From Plakobranchus ocellatus (taxonomy: Eukaryota > Mollusca > Gastropoda > Plakobranchidae), in the NCBI GenBank assembly GCA_019648995.1, contig BLXT01005762.1, positions 1,591,164-1,618,885 of the forward strand: DNA of 27,722 bases, read 5' to 3'. How positions within the stretch are numbered: the stretch's first letter is position 1; every line of letters starts with the position of its first letter. Shown piece by piece: positions 10,701 through 22,700 of this stretch. The position numbers and the translations under genes were made by a program. A model generated the notes under the pieces. That model had not been told where the DNA came from. It ran no database searches and saw only the letters and a program-made list of their open reading frames with translations.

Positions 10701-13700
10701 TCATAACGAATTTCATATTCATCAGAAGAAAGTTGAAACTTTCATCAGAATCAAAATCTAAAAAATTAAACTCCTTCTTTAGGCTAGAATTTATGTGAAT
10801 TCGGAGCGCGATACAGCAACGGATAGATCTAGTAGCGTCAAAATGGAGGATGAAGGGAATTCCGTCCCGGCCTAAAAGCTTTTGTTATGATTCTAAATTT
10901 AGATAAACAAAGCTAGAAATTCCGCATTATTTTCGAATAAAAGTATCTGTTGGGGTTTCCTCTTTACAAAAATAGCAAGGTATTTCACTTGTACCAAAAA
11001 TAGAGTACGCTGAGGCATCTTTTTTAAGCCCTTAGATCTATCGTTCGAATTCAAACGAAATCCCATAGGGCCGTCGCGAGAGCGTTAAACACCCTAGTAT
11101 TTACTGTATCTGTATTGTGCAAAGTATAGTAAAAATTCTTGGTCACTGTGTGGTGGAAAGAATTTATTTTCCACTGATATATAACACCACACAAACCAAA
11201 GAAACTTGAAAAGGTTTATAGATCTACTAAGTAGGTCAATGATAGATGTCAAGGAAAATAAAAATAAAATAAAATATTTTTGCCATTTTTTTTTTTTTTT
11301 TTGCGTAAGATCTTTTGGGAAATGGTAAATGTTAGAAATAATCAAGTCGTCAGAAATCATTTTGCAGTCTGAAAGATTTTTGCCTTTGAAGGCCTTTAAC
11401 TAGAAACTAGTACATGCATGAATATATTGATTTTCCAAGGCCATCAGACACATTGTAAATACAACCAAACTAAATCAAGATTAAATTGACAAAGATTATG
11501 ATCAGGGCCTCTGTCGCAACAAGATTTATAATTCGCTTGACCTTTAGGCAATGAAGTGCAATGCAGATATTTAAAAAAAGCCAGGTTTTCAGAAAAACTG
11601 ATGTTAATAAAATAATCTAGTGATAAAAGATGACAGTTTCTATGTTTTAATGTTAATTTTTTTCTTTGCCTGTTTTCCATAATTTTAACTCTGAATTTTA
11701 ATACCCTCAAAAGGATTTACCCATTTAGACACTATCAGTTCTATTACCAAGTTAAAAATATGAATTAAGAGAGATGCATAAAGCAACTGTAATTATTTGT
11801 TTTGGCTTTTTAAGTTGACAGCTTACTTGGCTCTGTGTAATATATAAATGATGAGATTTACCCCTGATAAGCCAAGTTAGTATTGCTATCTATTCCATGG
11901 TTTCTCACAGGAACTGATGCCACCCATGCAGAGCACATTGAAACTGTAAAATCTCGCATGTATGTTGGTTTACGACCAGATGGCAGGTTTGTGCCAGGAC
12001 AGCTTGGAATGGGCTTAGTGGAAGGTATCTAATCCTTTTGTGTTTATTTTACAAGGGTCAATGTCTCTTTCTCTTTTTCCCACTATCTCTCCCACATTCC
12101 TCTCTGCCTCTTGCAATGAAAATGATCATGCCTTTAAAATTTTCTGACTGGTCTGAATAACTGCTTCATTTTTTAGGTTAAAACGTCACCCTCAAAATTT
12201 TATCAAACAACTTGTCAGAGATCTTTAGAATGTCACAGCTATATCACTGTGTTGTCCAACACTCTCTTTTTTCTCCTTCTTCTTCTTTGAGCGCCCTATC
12301 TGAAGAAGATATTAGAATCATGTTCGATACTAATTTCTCTGTTTGGATGCTGTGAAGAAGTTACATTATGCAAGGTTATACTCTTACACAAAAGGTTCTA
12401 AATAAATTATTCTGTGTTTACTTCTTTTTGCTTTCTGGCTTCCAAATGAAAGCTTTTTTGTTTCTTTAATTAAAGCTACCATTTAAATTTTTTGGATATT
12501 TTTGGCTCTTTATGATTATTATGTCATTAACACAGAAAAACCAGAAACACTTCACAAACATCAAGAATAAGAAAGAGTAGAAAATAAACCCATCAAGCCT
12601 CTAATTGAAAATAAATTAAACTTACCGTTTGACTTTGAATTGTGTTATGTATTATCCAGGCTATGACAGTATGGGATATGAAATGTCCAAACCCCATCTG
12701 CGGGCCCAGCTAGAGGCAGACTTGAAATTGTGAGTGTAATTTTTATGCTCTTCCTCATGCAAAGATTTCTTGCCTTGGAAATAGATTTCTTTCAAATGAA
12801 ATATTTCTCACATGCCACGATAAATGTTTTCTTCCATAAATTTGTTGTGTACTTGTTTGATTATTATATTTAAACAGGGTCCTCAGCGGGTCGGGAAATC
12901 GCAAAAAAAGTAGGAAATTTTGTGATGGGTCGGGAACACGGGAAAAAGTCAAGAAAAACAAAATTAACCCTTAAAAATCGGATTTTTATTTCTCTCTCTC
13001 TCTATATCTATATATTTGACTTCTTTTTTTTTTGTATGGCAGCGTGCGGTCATTTTTTTTCGCCTTTGATAGGCTTTGGGCCTATTCACCAGATATACAG
13101 CTGATCCTACAATACCCTATAGCTTTCAACTCCTATCTATCAAGTGCTATCTATCGCCTTGAACAGTCCCTGCATACCATTGGGCTAGCTTAGGAGACAA
13201 TCAACAATGGATGTTGCACCAATAACAGTCCTCACAGCTTATAATTACCTCTCATGTCCTGTCTGAACCACATTTTTTTTTGGGGGGGGGGGCAACCAAA
13301 AAACCGCCTTTAATTCCTTTCTGTTAAAAAATACATAAATCACTGTCATCTTGCATTGATAGACAAAAAAGGGAGCTGTGGTAATATTTGCACGATGCAG
13401 TATTAGGTCTAATGTAATAAGCCCACCATGTCATCAAGAGATCAAAGAAATCAGAGGCTGGTTGTTTTGAGTGGAGTTCAACCTTCCAGAGGGCTCAATA
13501 CCGCATTATCAAAGAATCTTGAGGTGCTGACTACGCATTCAGTGGGATAAAAACAATTAAAAGATCGTCTAAACTTAGACAATAGGAGATGAGATTAGTA
13601 TGTAAATAGAAACTATAAAATTGGTTGGCACAGAGAGGAGAAAAACAAACCCATGTAGTCCCACACACACACATTGTTAGACACTAGGCTTTTTCATACA

Positions 13701-16700
13701 CAAGATGTGTTGTAGAGAGCATTGCACTGCTCTCTGAGTGACATATGTATGAATTACTAGATGAGTATGACCAAGTAATCTAAAAAAAATTAATCAAGAC
13801 AGGCTGTTGAAATCAATAGATAACCAAGAAGTTCAAGGTGAGATGTCAAACTAAAAATAAAGTTGCATCATTCACCTTAAGTGTTGATTGAAGAATAAGA
13901 CCAATAAGAGACAGTCCGTCAAACTATACTGTACTTACTTCTTGCACACTGTTTTTTCCCTGTGTCTGCCTTTTTTTTTTTTTATCCATGAAGGGGTCTT
14001 GAAAAAAGATTTGGGATCTTGAAAAAAATTTCAAGGATTTGCTGGGTACCCTGTTTTAAACACATCACAGTAGATTACAGTTTAATTTAGCAGCTGCCTT
14101 CTATCTGAGGCACTTACTAAATTTCCGAAAGGAAAGAATGGGGGTTGTATTTGGATACCATTTTAATTGCTACTGTTTGAATGAGCATCATCAAGTGAAG
14201 AAAGCAATTTGAAAATAAAAAGAAAAGTTTTGATACCATGGCACTACTGCCATTCTATAGTTTATTCACAGAAAAAATTTTTTTTTTTTTATTACCTCTT
14301 ACATTTCTCTGATGTTTTTTTCAGCGCACTGCCTTAATTCATACAAAAGTGTTTTGGTCTCTCTATGAAGTTTTTTTAAAAAATGAGTTTGAATGCAAAT
14401 TAAAATTTCCCTTTTTTTTTAAAGTACAGAAATCAAAACATTTATCACAAAAAATTAAAAAAAAAAATTCAGAAAACACCATGAAATTTTAATGAAGTTC
14501 TGTTAATATATGATGCATCTAGCAAAAACAATGTACGTGTAACTGAACTTTTTTCTAGCAGTCAATTTTTGTTGTATCTTTGGCCTAATGAGCTTATGCA
14601 AGTGGAATTTTTCCTTTAATGTCGACAAAAAGTGAGTGATGCAAATCAGTCTTAAAATAGAGGAATCCAGCATAACTTGTGCCCATGAGAAAGGATTCAA
14701 GCTGTAGATTTCTGCTGTAGGCAAGCAGTAATAAACACTGCAAGATTTTCTCAAAAGTTTTGAGTGAATTTAGATGTGAAAAATTGATAACTACGACAGC
14801 ATTACAAATGTTACTGCTGCAAAACATATATCTCATCATCTTACAAAATTGTTTTTGCTTTTGTTGGTTTTTTTTTTGTGTGAGAGATTACTTTGTTTCT
14901 ATGAAACATTTTAAACTTCCTTCCATATATATATATATATCTATATAAATATATATCTATATATATATATATATATATACATTTTCTTTTCGAATTTATC
15001 CAGAATATGTGAAGGGAAAAAAAGGAAAGAAGGTAAGAAATTCTTGAATTTTGATGAAAGCTCTTTAGTTTATTAAGTCTTGTAATCTTTTTAATCTAAG
15101 GGTATTCACTTTCTTGAACGATCACACTTTATCAAACATTGGTAAAATTTTCTAAATATTATTTACATTTTGCTCAAGTCGCACTGACACATACATAAAA
15201 AAGCCACAATTTGAAGCTGTGAATCTTTTTTTTTCATGCAGTTTAGCTCATCATGATAAACTTATTTCTTTATATTTTCCTTTCTTTTTTTTTTTAATTC
15301 AAAAAGGAATTTTTGAAATAAAATGGGATTATTTTTTTTTTGTTTCACTTTAAGCTAAAATCTAGCATGGTTATAATAAATGGTAAAATAAAGAGTATTT
15401 AAAATTTGCTGTGTAAATTGAAAAAAATTATTTACACAAAAATTAAATTTTGACTGTGATATTGGGTAACCTGGGGGGGGGGGGGGGGGGGGGGGNNGGG
15501 GGGGGGGGGGGGGGGGGGTAAGCTTTTTAATATTTTTAATATGTATTTTTACAGAAACATCAAAATGGTCTACTGTTCAGGCGCATATAGATACATTCAT
15601 GTTTTCACATTCTTTAGTAAAAACAGAATATCTTTTCTTTTATCTCTGTAAATTTTCAGATGTTTTGAAAGACCAAATAAAAAAATACAAAGAGGTGTTC
15701 ATTGAGGCATGTAGACAAGTAAGTTGTTTTTAAGTGCTGTGAAAAATCTTAGCCATGCTTATTGCTCAGAGCTGAAATGATGCTGAAATCTAGCTTTCAT
15801 GGAACACTGTGAAATATGCTTTCAAATTGTTTTCATATAATCCAAAAGTCTGTTCTGAAATTTAAATGGAGAAATCAGATAATGATTTGATGATTACATG
15901 CAAAGATATTCATATAGACAATTTAAGATTTCAAAGAAAAGAACTTTCTTCTAATTACATTTAAGTTTTTTTTATGCAATCAGGTTTGGGCCTTTATGCT
16001 TCTTTCTTTTATTATATAAAATTGTAAAACAGTCATGCTCATCGTTGTTTGTTTTCTTTTTATTTGAATTGGAACTTGATGGTCTCGATAAATTTGTCTT
16101 CTTAACCAATAGAGGTGCTGTGACTGACATTGGTTACTCCTTCATATAAGAAAATACAATTTGGAAAAGTTTTATTGTTGCATTATTCTGTTAAAGGCAC
16201 AGAAACTTGATGCAGCTTTATCTCAGTACCTTGGAGAAGCTCAGCCTCTTCCTGACGACCTTGGTGAGTTGGATCCTTTTTTCATCTTAGTGAATACTGT
16301 TTGTTTTTGATCGTCCAAGTCCTAAAGTTGTAAGCCTACCATGGCTCTCCATCAGAGAGCTTTGACCAACTGATTCTTTGCAACCACGTTTGTGATAGAA
16401 CAGTGATCAAGGACACTGAAGAGAAAAATGAATGATTAAAAAGAAAAAGTTATAAGTAGAGAGACTGCAAAAAATGCGTCATTAATATGGAGGTTGTAAA
16501 AATTTAGGTTGTAAAAATGAAAAGAGCTTTACATACTTTTATTGAGAAACAAATTAGGAGAAAAGAAAAGAAAAATAAAATGACAAGAGGAGAGGAAAGT
16601 TATGAGAGATTTATCATCACTGTTAAAAAAAAAAGGAAGGTTAAATGCTCCTGAAAAAAAAAAATGAAGACCCATTGTCAACTGATAAAAGAATTAAGGG

Positions 16701-19700
16701 AGAAATAATGAAGAGATGCAAAGACTTTGTTAAAGAGACAAATGAGAACAGTTTTTGAAAGGCAAAGAAACAAATAGAAATATTGAGGGAGACATATGCA
16801 GAAAAGGAGGAATTGATGGAGAATAGGAGTAAAGTCCATTGAGATCAAATAATCAAAGAAGAGAGAAAATGAAAATGTCAGAGAGACTAGAACTTACACT
16901 CATTGAAGGTTGTATGCTACTTCTAGGGATTCTCTCACTATGTTATATGCATCCAGGACACCTTGGATTACACTCTAATCAAAATGCAGGTGATGAGAAG
17001 TTACAAATGCCTCACATTTTTTAATCTAATACATTGGTGCAAGTTGGTTGGCTGTGGCCAGCATACTGGCCAATCAAAATTAACTTTAGTCACTGCTAGC
17101 TAATGGGGTTTGAGACAAGGCTTTCATTGTGAAAATTGGGCTTTGGATTTGCTTGTGAGTGAAAAATGAGAAACATGATGGAAGTTTATTTAGCATAAAA
17201 AAAGGAGACGCACCTTTTTTAGTTTTTTTTTGCCCAGGAAAAAATTTTGGTGAATGACAAAAAAAATCGCCTACCTGGATAGCTATTGCTGAAGTCCTAC
17301 GATATAATGGACTTGGTGGATAGGGGAAAAGAGAACTCGTCATATTTCTTGGGTAAATCCAATATCCGAGTTATGCTTCCTTTGCTGATTACGTCACTGG
17401 GCATCATATTCTTGCAATTATGAACCCATTTTTATGCCACAAATGCTTGTCAGCTCATTGGAATGTGCATGCAATAGTCACATTCACTTGCAAACAACAA
17501 AGTACATATAACTTGAGAGGAGTGACCTCCGCCTAGGATGTGGAGTTTCACCGTTATGCTTGCAACAATCTGATGGCAGGGATGCAAAAGCCACCGATCA
17601 GCATCTAAAGATATCTCTCTTATTTCATTTGAGCCTTTCCACCAGTGCACTGGCCTGACAGACGGCCTTAAAGCCTGAGATCACTTTGTTGATGTTGGGT
17701 ATACACAAAAGTCCAAATTCAGCCCAAAAAGTACATGGGGCTATAGCAATTATGTGTATGGATTGATCTAGTAGATAAAAAACCTGTGACTCTATGATCA
17801 TATAATATAGAATTCAGCAATTTACACTAAAATCTGGTGGTTTTCTCAATGAAACTCATGAACATTATGGCTATTTTTATCTGATGTGAAGTTAAAAATA
17901 TTTTTTCAAATCTGGCTCCAGTCAGTTTACAACTGTTTTCAGGATTTTTCCTTCTTCTCCCACATAATCAAGCCTGAGGCCTAAAAATCTTGGTAGAACT
18001 CGGCATCCTTATAGGCATAGATTTCTATGAGTGATGTCCCTTGTAGAATTAAAAAAAAAAATGAGGTACACACATTGCTCTATATTGTTGAAGTATAATC
18101 ACAAGAAAACTGAATTTGAAATCCCACATAGATGATCCATCAATCTGAAACTTTTAAGTAATGGATTCCTAATTGTTTCAAGCAAAATTATTACCATTTA
18201 ATCTACATGAAGTACAAGCTAGCTGTTGTGGATTAGATTTAGATCTAGACCTGGGCTTAAAATCAGCATTGGGTTTAGGCTTTGATGTACACTCACATTT
18301 TCAGTTGAAATGAAATTGACTTTAAAACACCTGAATTTAGTGCAAGAAAAATGTTTGAAACCTTCAGTTTTATTAATCTAGAAAAAGGTTACTTGACGTT
18401 CATGTAATTGTATAGGTCTGGCATAGCTGAAAAATGCCAATTACATCATCAAAAAATGCCAAAAATGTCCTCTCAAAATGCTGAAAAAAAAATGCAACAA
18501 CAATAAGGCAAAAATGCAAAAATTCATACGATTGCAAAAACGAAAATTTTGTGATATATTGAGGTGTACATGAAACATGAATAATGTCAATTATTGAAGA
18601 GTATTGGTCATGTTTTTTTTTTTTTTTTTACAATTTAAAAATGACAAAGACAGTAGCTAAACATTTCAGCCTTAAAGATGATAACATCAAACATCTCATT
18701 ATTATGGCTATTGATCATCTACCACACTCTGACACCATCAGCAGACTTAGTAAAGAAACATTTTGGATTCACACTTTGAAAGCAACAGAACCACAAGAGA
18801 TGGACATTAATGAACAGTTGTCTTTTCCCATACATTTACGCCATTCTTTCATGACATAATAATTTATCCCCCACCTGTGGCCTGGTAGACTAGTTTGAGT
18901 TGGTGGTTGTATTCTTTTATTATGTTTTTACAGTCTTTAAAGCAAAATGTGCATTTTGGCAAAGCCAAATGTTGTGAAATAAGAAATTATTATTCAAACC
19001 TTTAAAAATCTGTTTTTGGTTGCTATAAAAATTGCGTTGAGAAATGAGAAAAAATATGGAAAAGGTTGGTAAAAGTAAAAAAATGTGGCCGCAAATTTGC
19101 CAATGCTATCGAATTAAACCTCCATGCCAGTTAGGTAGATCTAATCCAGATTTTGTTCTGGTCCAAATGAATTGGATACAGACTTAGATAAACTGATCTT
19201 TATTTCTTGGACCTATTACATATTCTTTATTTGAATTTTTTCGATCTGTAAGCTTTTACATGATGGTCAAATTTAATTGACATATAAAATGGATATTTTA
19301 GTTCAGTATTTATATTATCTGTTGCGACCTGGCCTAATTAGACAGGGTGTTATACTTTGTTAGCACTAGACATAACTTTTGGTGTGAGACTCAGTTTGAG
19401 TTACCCAAATTCATAATTCACTAAATAGATCTAGTCTCAAGCCTTTTAAAGCTCTAATTTAGATGAAATTCACTTCTTTTATAGATTTAATCGAATTTAG
19501 ATATACTAGACTAACCCAGGAGTTATTCTAAAATACATAATTATAGTTCGCATTGTTTTTAGATCGAATAAAAAAATATATTGCTTTATATTAGCAATAG
19601 GCCCTCTTTCAAGTCAATACAAAATTTTGATCCCTTGTTGCTGGCCAGTTCAACTTTGCTTGCTTGCACCCATGCTAATATAAATCTGTATTGTCAATAG

Positions 19701-22700
19701 TTCTTTTTAGGTATGATATTCTGTGTTTCTTTCTCTTTTTGTGAATGTCAATGAGCATTCAACAAAAGATTTTTTAAACTATCAAATGAAGACTTAATTG
19801 AATAAAAAATTATATGATTTAATATAATGTGAGTCTAGATTTAGAATATCTAGATGTAACGTGCAGAGTCATAGTATAAAAATAATGCAGTTTTAAAAAT
19901 GAGCTTTGCTCCACACCAGGTTGACATTTATAGGTATGTGTAGTGTGTACATGCAGGAGTTGCAACTTCTCCTTCTTTTAATCAGTGTTGACATTGAAGA
20001 GATAGATGCCAACTTCTTAACTTGTATTCCAAACAGTAAGAGATCCATAACAGAATAAATTCAAAATAATTGCTGCAAATCTGTTAACTTTTTATGCCAC
20101 AGGAACAACTCATGAAAAAGCTGCCAGTCTTTGAATAATCAGTATTAAAGTTTCTTATCTTCAATCAGATGAGGTAGACAGTGCACCATCTGTTATCAGA
20201 AAATGTCCCAGGTGTGGCAATCCAATGACTTTGCGGACAAAAAAAGATGGCAAGGGGTAAATGAAATATCGGTGTAAATTTTGTTACTTCTTTTTAAATG
20301 TTCTGAAACTGATAGAAGTTGATGTGCTTTATTCTAATTTTCTAGTTTTTACAGATTAAGAAAACAAAATAAAATGTGTAAGTTGGCTCAACTTTCATAT
20401 TGTTTTTCTTCAAGCAATACATCGTTTTTCCAGGAGTTGTGGGAATATTATGAAAATAAAGCCTTTTAGTTATGTTTAATTATTTTTTTTCAGCGTGGGC
20501 AAAACTTTCACAAACATTGCACATCATCTTAAATATGAATATTTAACTAAGTGTTTTACTCTTTCATCTCTAGAAATTCAGAAGATACGGTGATCATGGT
20601 ATTATTTAAAGATTTCCTTAAAACCCATAATTTCTAAAGTATTTTGATTAGAATTTGAGTCCTTTTTCCTCCTTGCATTTTTTTTCTTTTAAATATCTTT
20701 ACAATTAAGAAATGTGTTGTATACACTGGCAATAGGAATGCGAAATGATTTTTTTCCTCCATTCCCAGCTTTTACATAGGATGTTCAGGATATCCCAACT
20801 GCAAGGCTTGTATCTGGTTGCCAGATTTTGTACTGCACGTGCATGCTACCCAAGAGATCTGCCAAAATGTTAGTAGTCAGCTATGTCTATTGTCTTTTCT
20901 ATCCTGGTACCTGTTTTTGCAATCTTCTTGTTTTTTTATAGTTTTTTTTTTTCAATGCAGAATACATTTGAAACTTGATTTATTGAATGAGTTTTTAGAT
21001 ATTTAATATTGCTTGAATAGAATCCTCTCTAAAATTGTTTTTTCTTGCCAAGGTTAAATATAGCAATTGGTATACATGGAAAAAATGTCTGTGTAGCAGT
21101 CCCACAAAATGAGTCAAATTGTTGTTCTGAATGACTGACTTTAAATGAAAGCCATTATTTAGAGAGGGTAAATAAGAATAAATTTCTAAAGACATGCTGT
21201 ACATAAAGCATTGGAAATGTTTACTTCCTTACTCTAATATTTTGAGTTGATTTTTGCGATGCAGACCTGCAATTCGACTCACTTTGTGAGACTGCTGCGC
21301 ATTTATATATTGCAAAAATACAGACCTACCAGGGACTGTTATTGATAACAATAATAATACCAGAATGAACTGAGTGTCATTCCCAATTTGCAAATATCTG
21401 TATTATGTTTGAGAATCTTCAGAAAAACTTAACTGAATATGCTTTTCTTGACAGAAATTCAGAAAATTAAATTTCATGGTGTCATCATCAAGTTAAATCT
21501 GTGATGCATGATTTATTCCGCATTTTGATTGATTTTCATATGACGTCATTTCCCTGTTGCAAAGGCCTTTGCTAGTGTCCCTTTATTCTACAAGTTATAA
21601 ATATCATACTTGAAGCAATCTGAAAATTCTAAAGGCCCAGATTTTATTGAGCTAAAAATGGGCTCAGGATAAAGTGAGCTGAAGTATTTCAAAAAAGAAC
21701 TTGAGAATAAATGGTGCAACTTAACTTGTTTACCCGGTGATTAACACAAGGCAATCTATTTCTCTGTCTTATCAAGTGTGGCCCAGACCAAGTGTCAAAG
21801 TTGAAGTTCAAATTCAAACAAGGCAGTGTTCCTCTTACCATTCCTAACAAGTGAGAATTTTTTTTGTTTGTTTTTTTTTTTTTTTCTGTTGAGATTTGTC
21901 CTAGTCATAATATTTACATTTGTTTAAGTGGCTAGCAGCCCAATGTCATATGTGTTTAGAGTTGAGGGTTAAATAGTTGAATGTGACTAAAGCAACCATG
22001 TAGAGAAACTTATTCTCCCCTTGTAGAAGAATTGATAAACTAGTAAATAATTTTTGAGAATTTGAATTTTAAATGAATTATGAGCAAAAGTTATGTAGGT
22101 TCAGGTTTTTTTCTTATTTCTTTTGATTACTCATCTGAATTCATGAATAAGTGAATGTGTACCTGTTCAGTTAAATAACAGTTACTCATCATAAATATAT
22201 TGAATCTTGTATGTTATAAATACATAAGTGGAAGCCTTTTGATGTTTTCCAACTGCAGTTCCTGTTGTATGATAGAAACTTTCCAGTGTTCCTCCTCTCC
22301 CCAAAATAATTTCTCTGGTGCTGTCTTGCATTTTCCATTAGCTACATTGGTTGCATTGGTGGCTGTGATGAAATGCTGACTGAAATCCTAGGAATCCGCC
22401 CTCTCAGTGGACATGGTAGGATTTTAAGTTTAAAAATTTTCTGCAATAATTACATTTGATTCTGTTTAACTTTGAAATAAAAATTAATTGAAATCTCTAT
22501 TTCTATAGTAACAGATTTTTCCCTAGTGTTTTCATTTAAGCTACCTACACTCTACTCATCTTTTGCTTCAATTGAAAATGGAAACAAAAAGCATGAATTG
22601 AGTCTAGATCTAGAGCCAGAACGATTCATCTTTTATCAAATTTTAATATTCGGTCAAATTTTGGTTTGGCTTTGGCTAGGCTTAGATCAGGTTAACAGTG

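Larger units (their letters stand above)
9736..11910 (+). other. Intron 7, holds piggyBac-like element and assembly gap
   Basis: GT-AG intron of at least 2175 nt; its true length is unknown because of the N run. 9987-11088 is a mobile element. 11089-11910 is AT-rich with poly-T at 11287-11302 and nothing else recognised. Confidence 0.88.
12730..15003 (+). other. Intron 9, holds hAT-like element and AT repeat
   Basis: GT-AG intron of 2274 nt. 12875-14053 is a mobile element, 14054-14924 is AT-rich with several A and T runs, and 14925-14980 is an AT microsatellite just before the acceptor of e10. Confidence 0.88.

Noticed and set aside
17056-17071. Inverted pair ggccag/ctggcc as a possible hairpin element
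   Set aside because: A six-base stem with a four-base loop is too short to mean anything on its own.
16839-17650. Short reading frames on both strands in intron 12 (16839-17024, 17450-17650, 17086-17343)
   Set aside because: Lengths of 61-85 codons are expected by chance, and I see no recognisable motif or splice pattern.
18418-19115. Possible transposon bounded by ggtctggcatagctg and ctatcgaattaaacct
   Set aside because: The inverted match is weak and gapped, and the aaaatgc words inside could be simple A-rich sequence. Not strong enough to list as an element.
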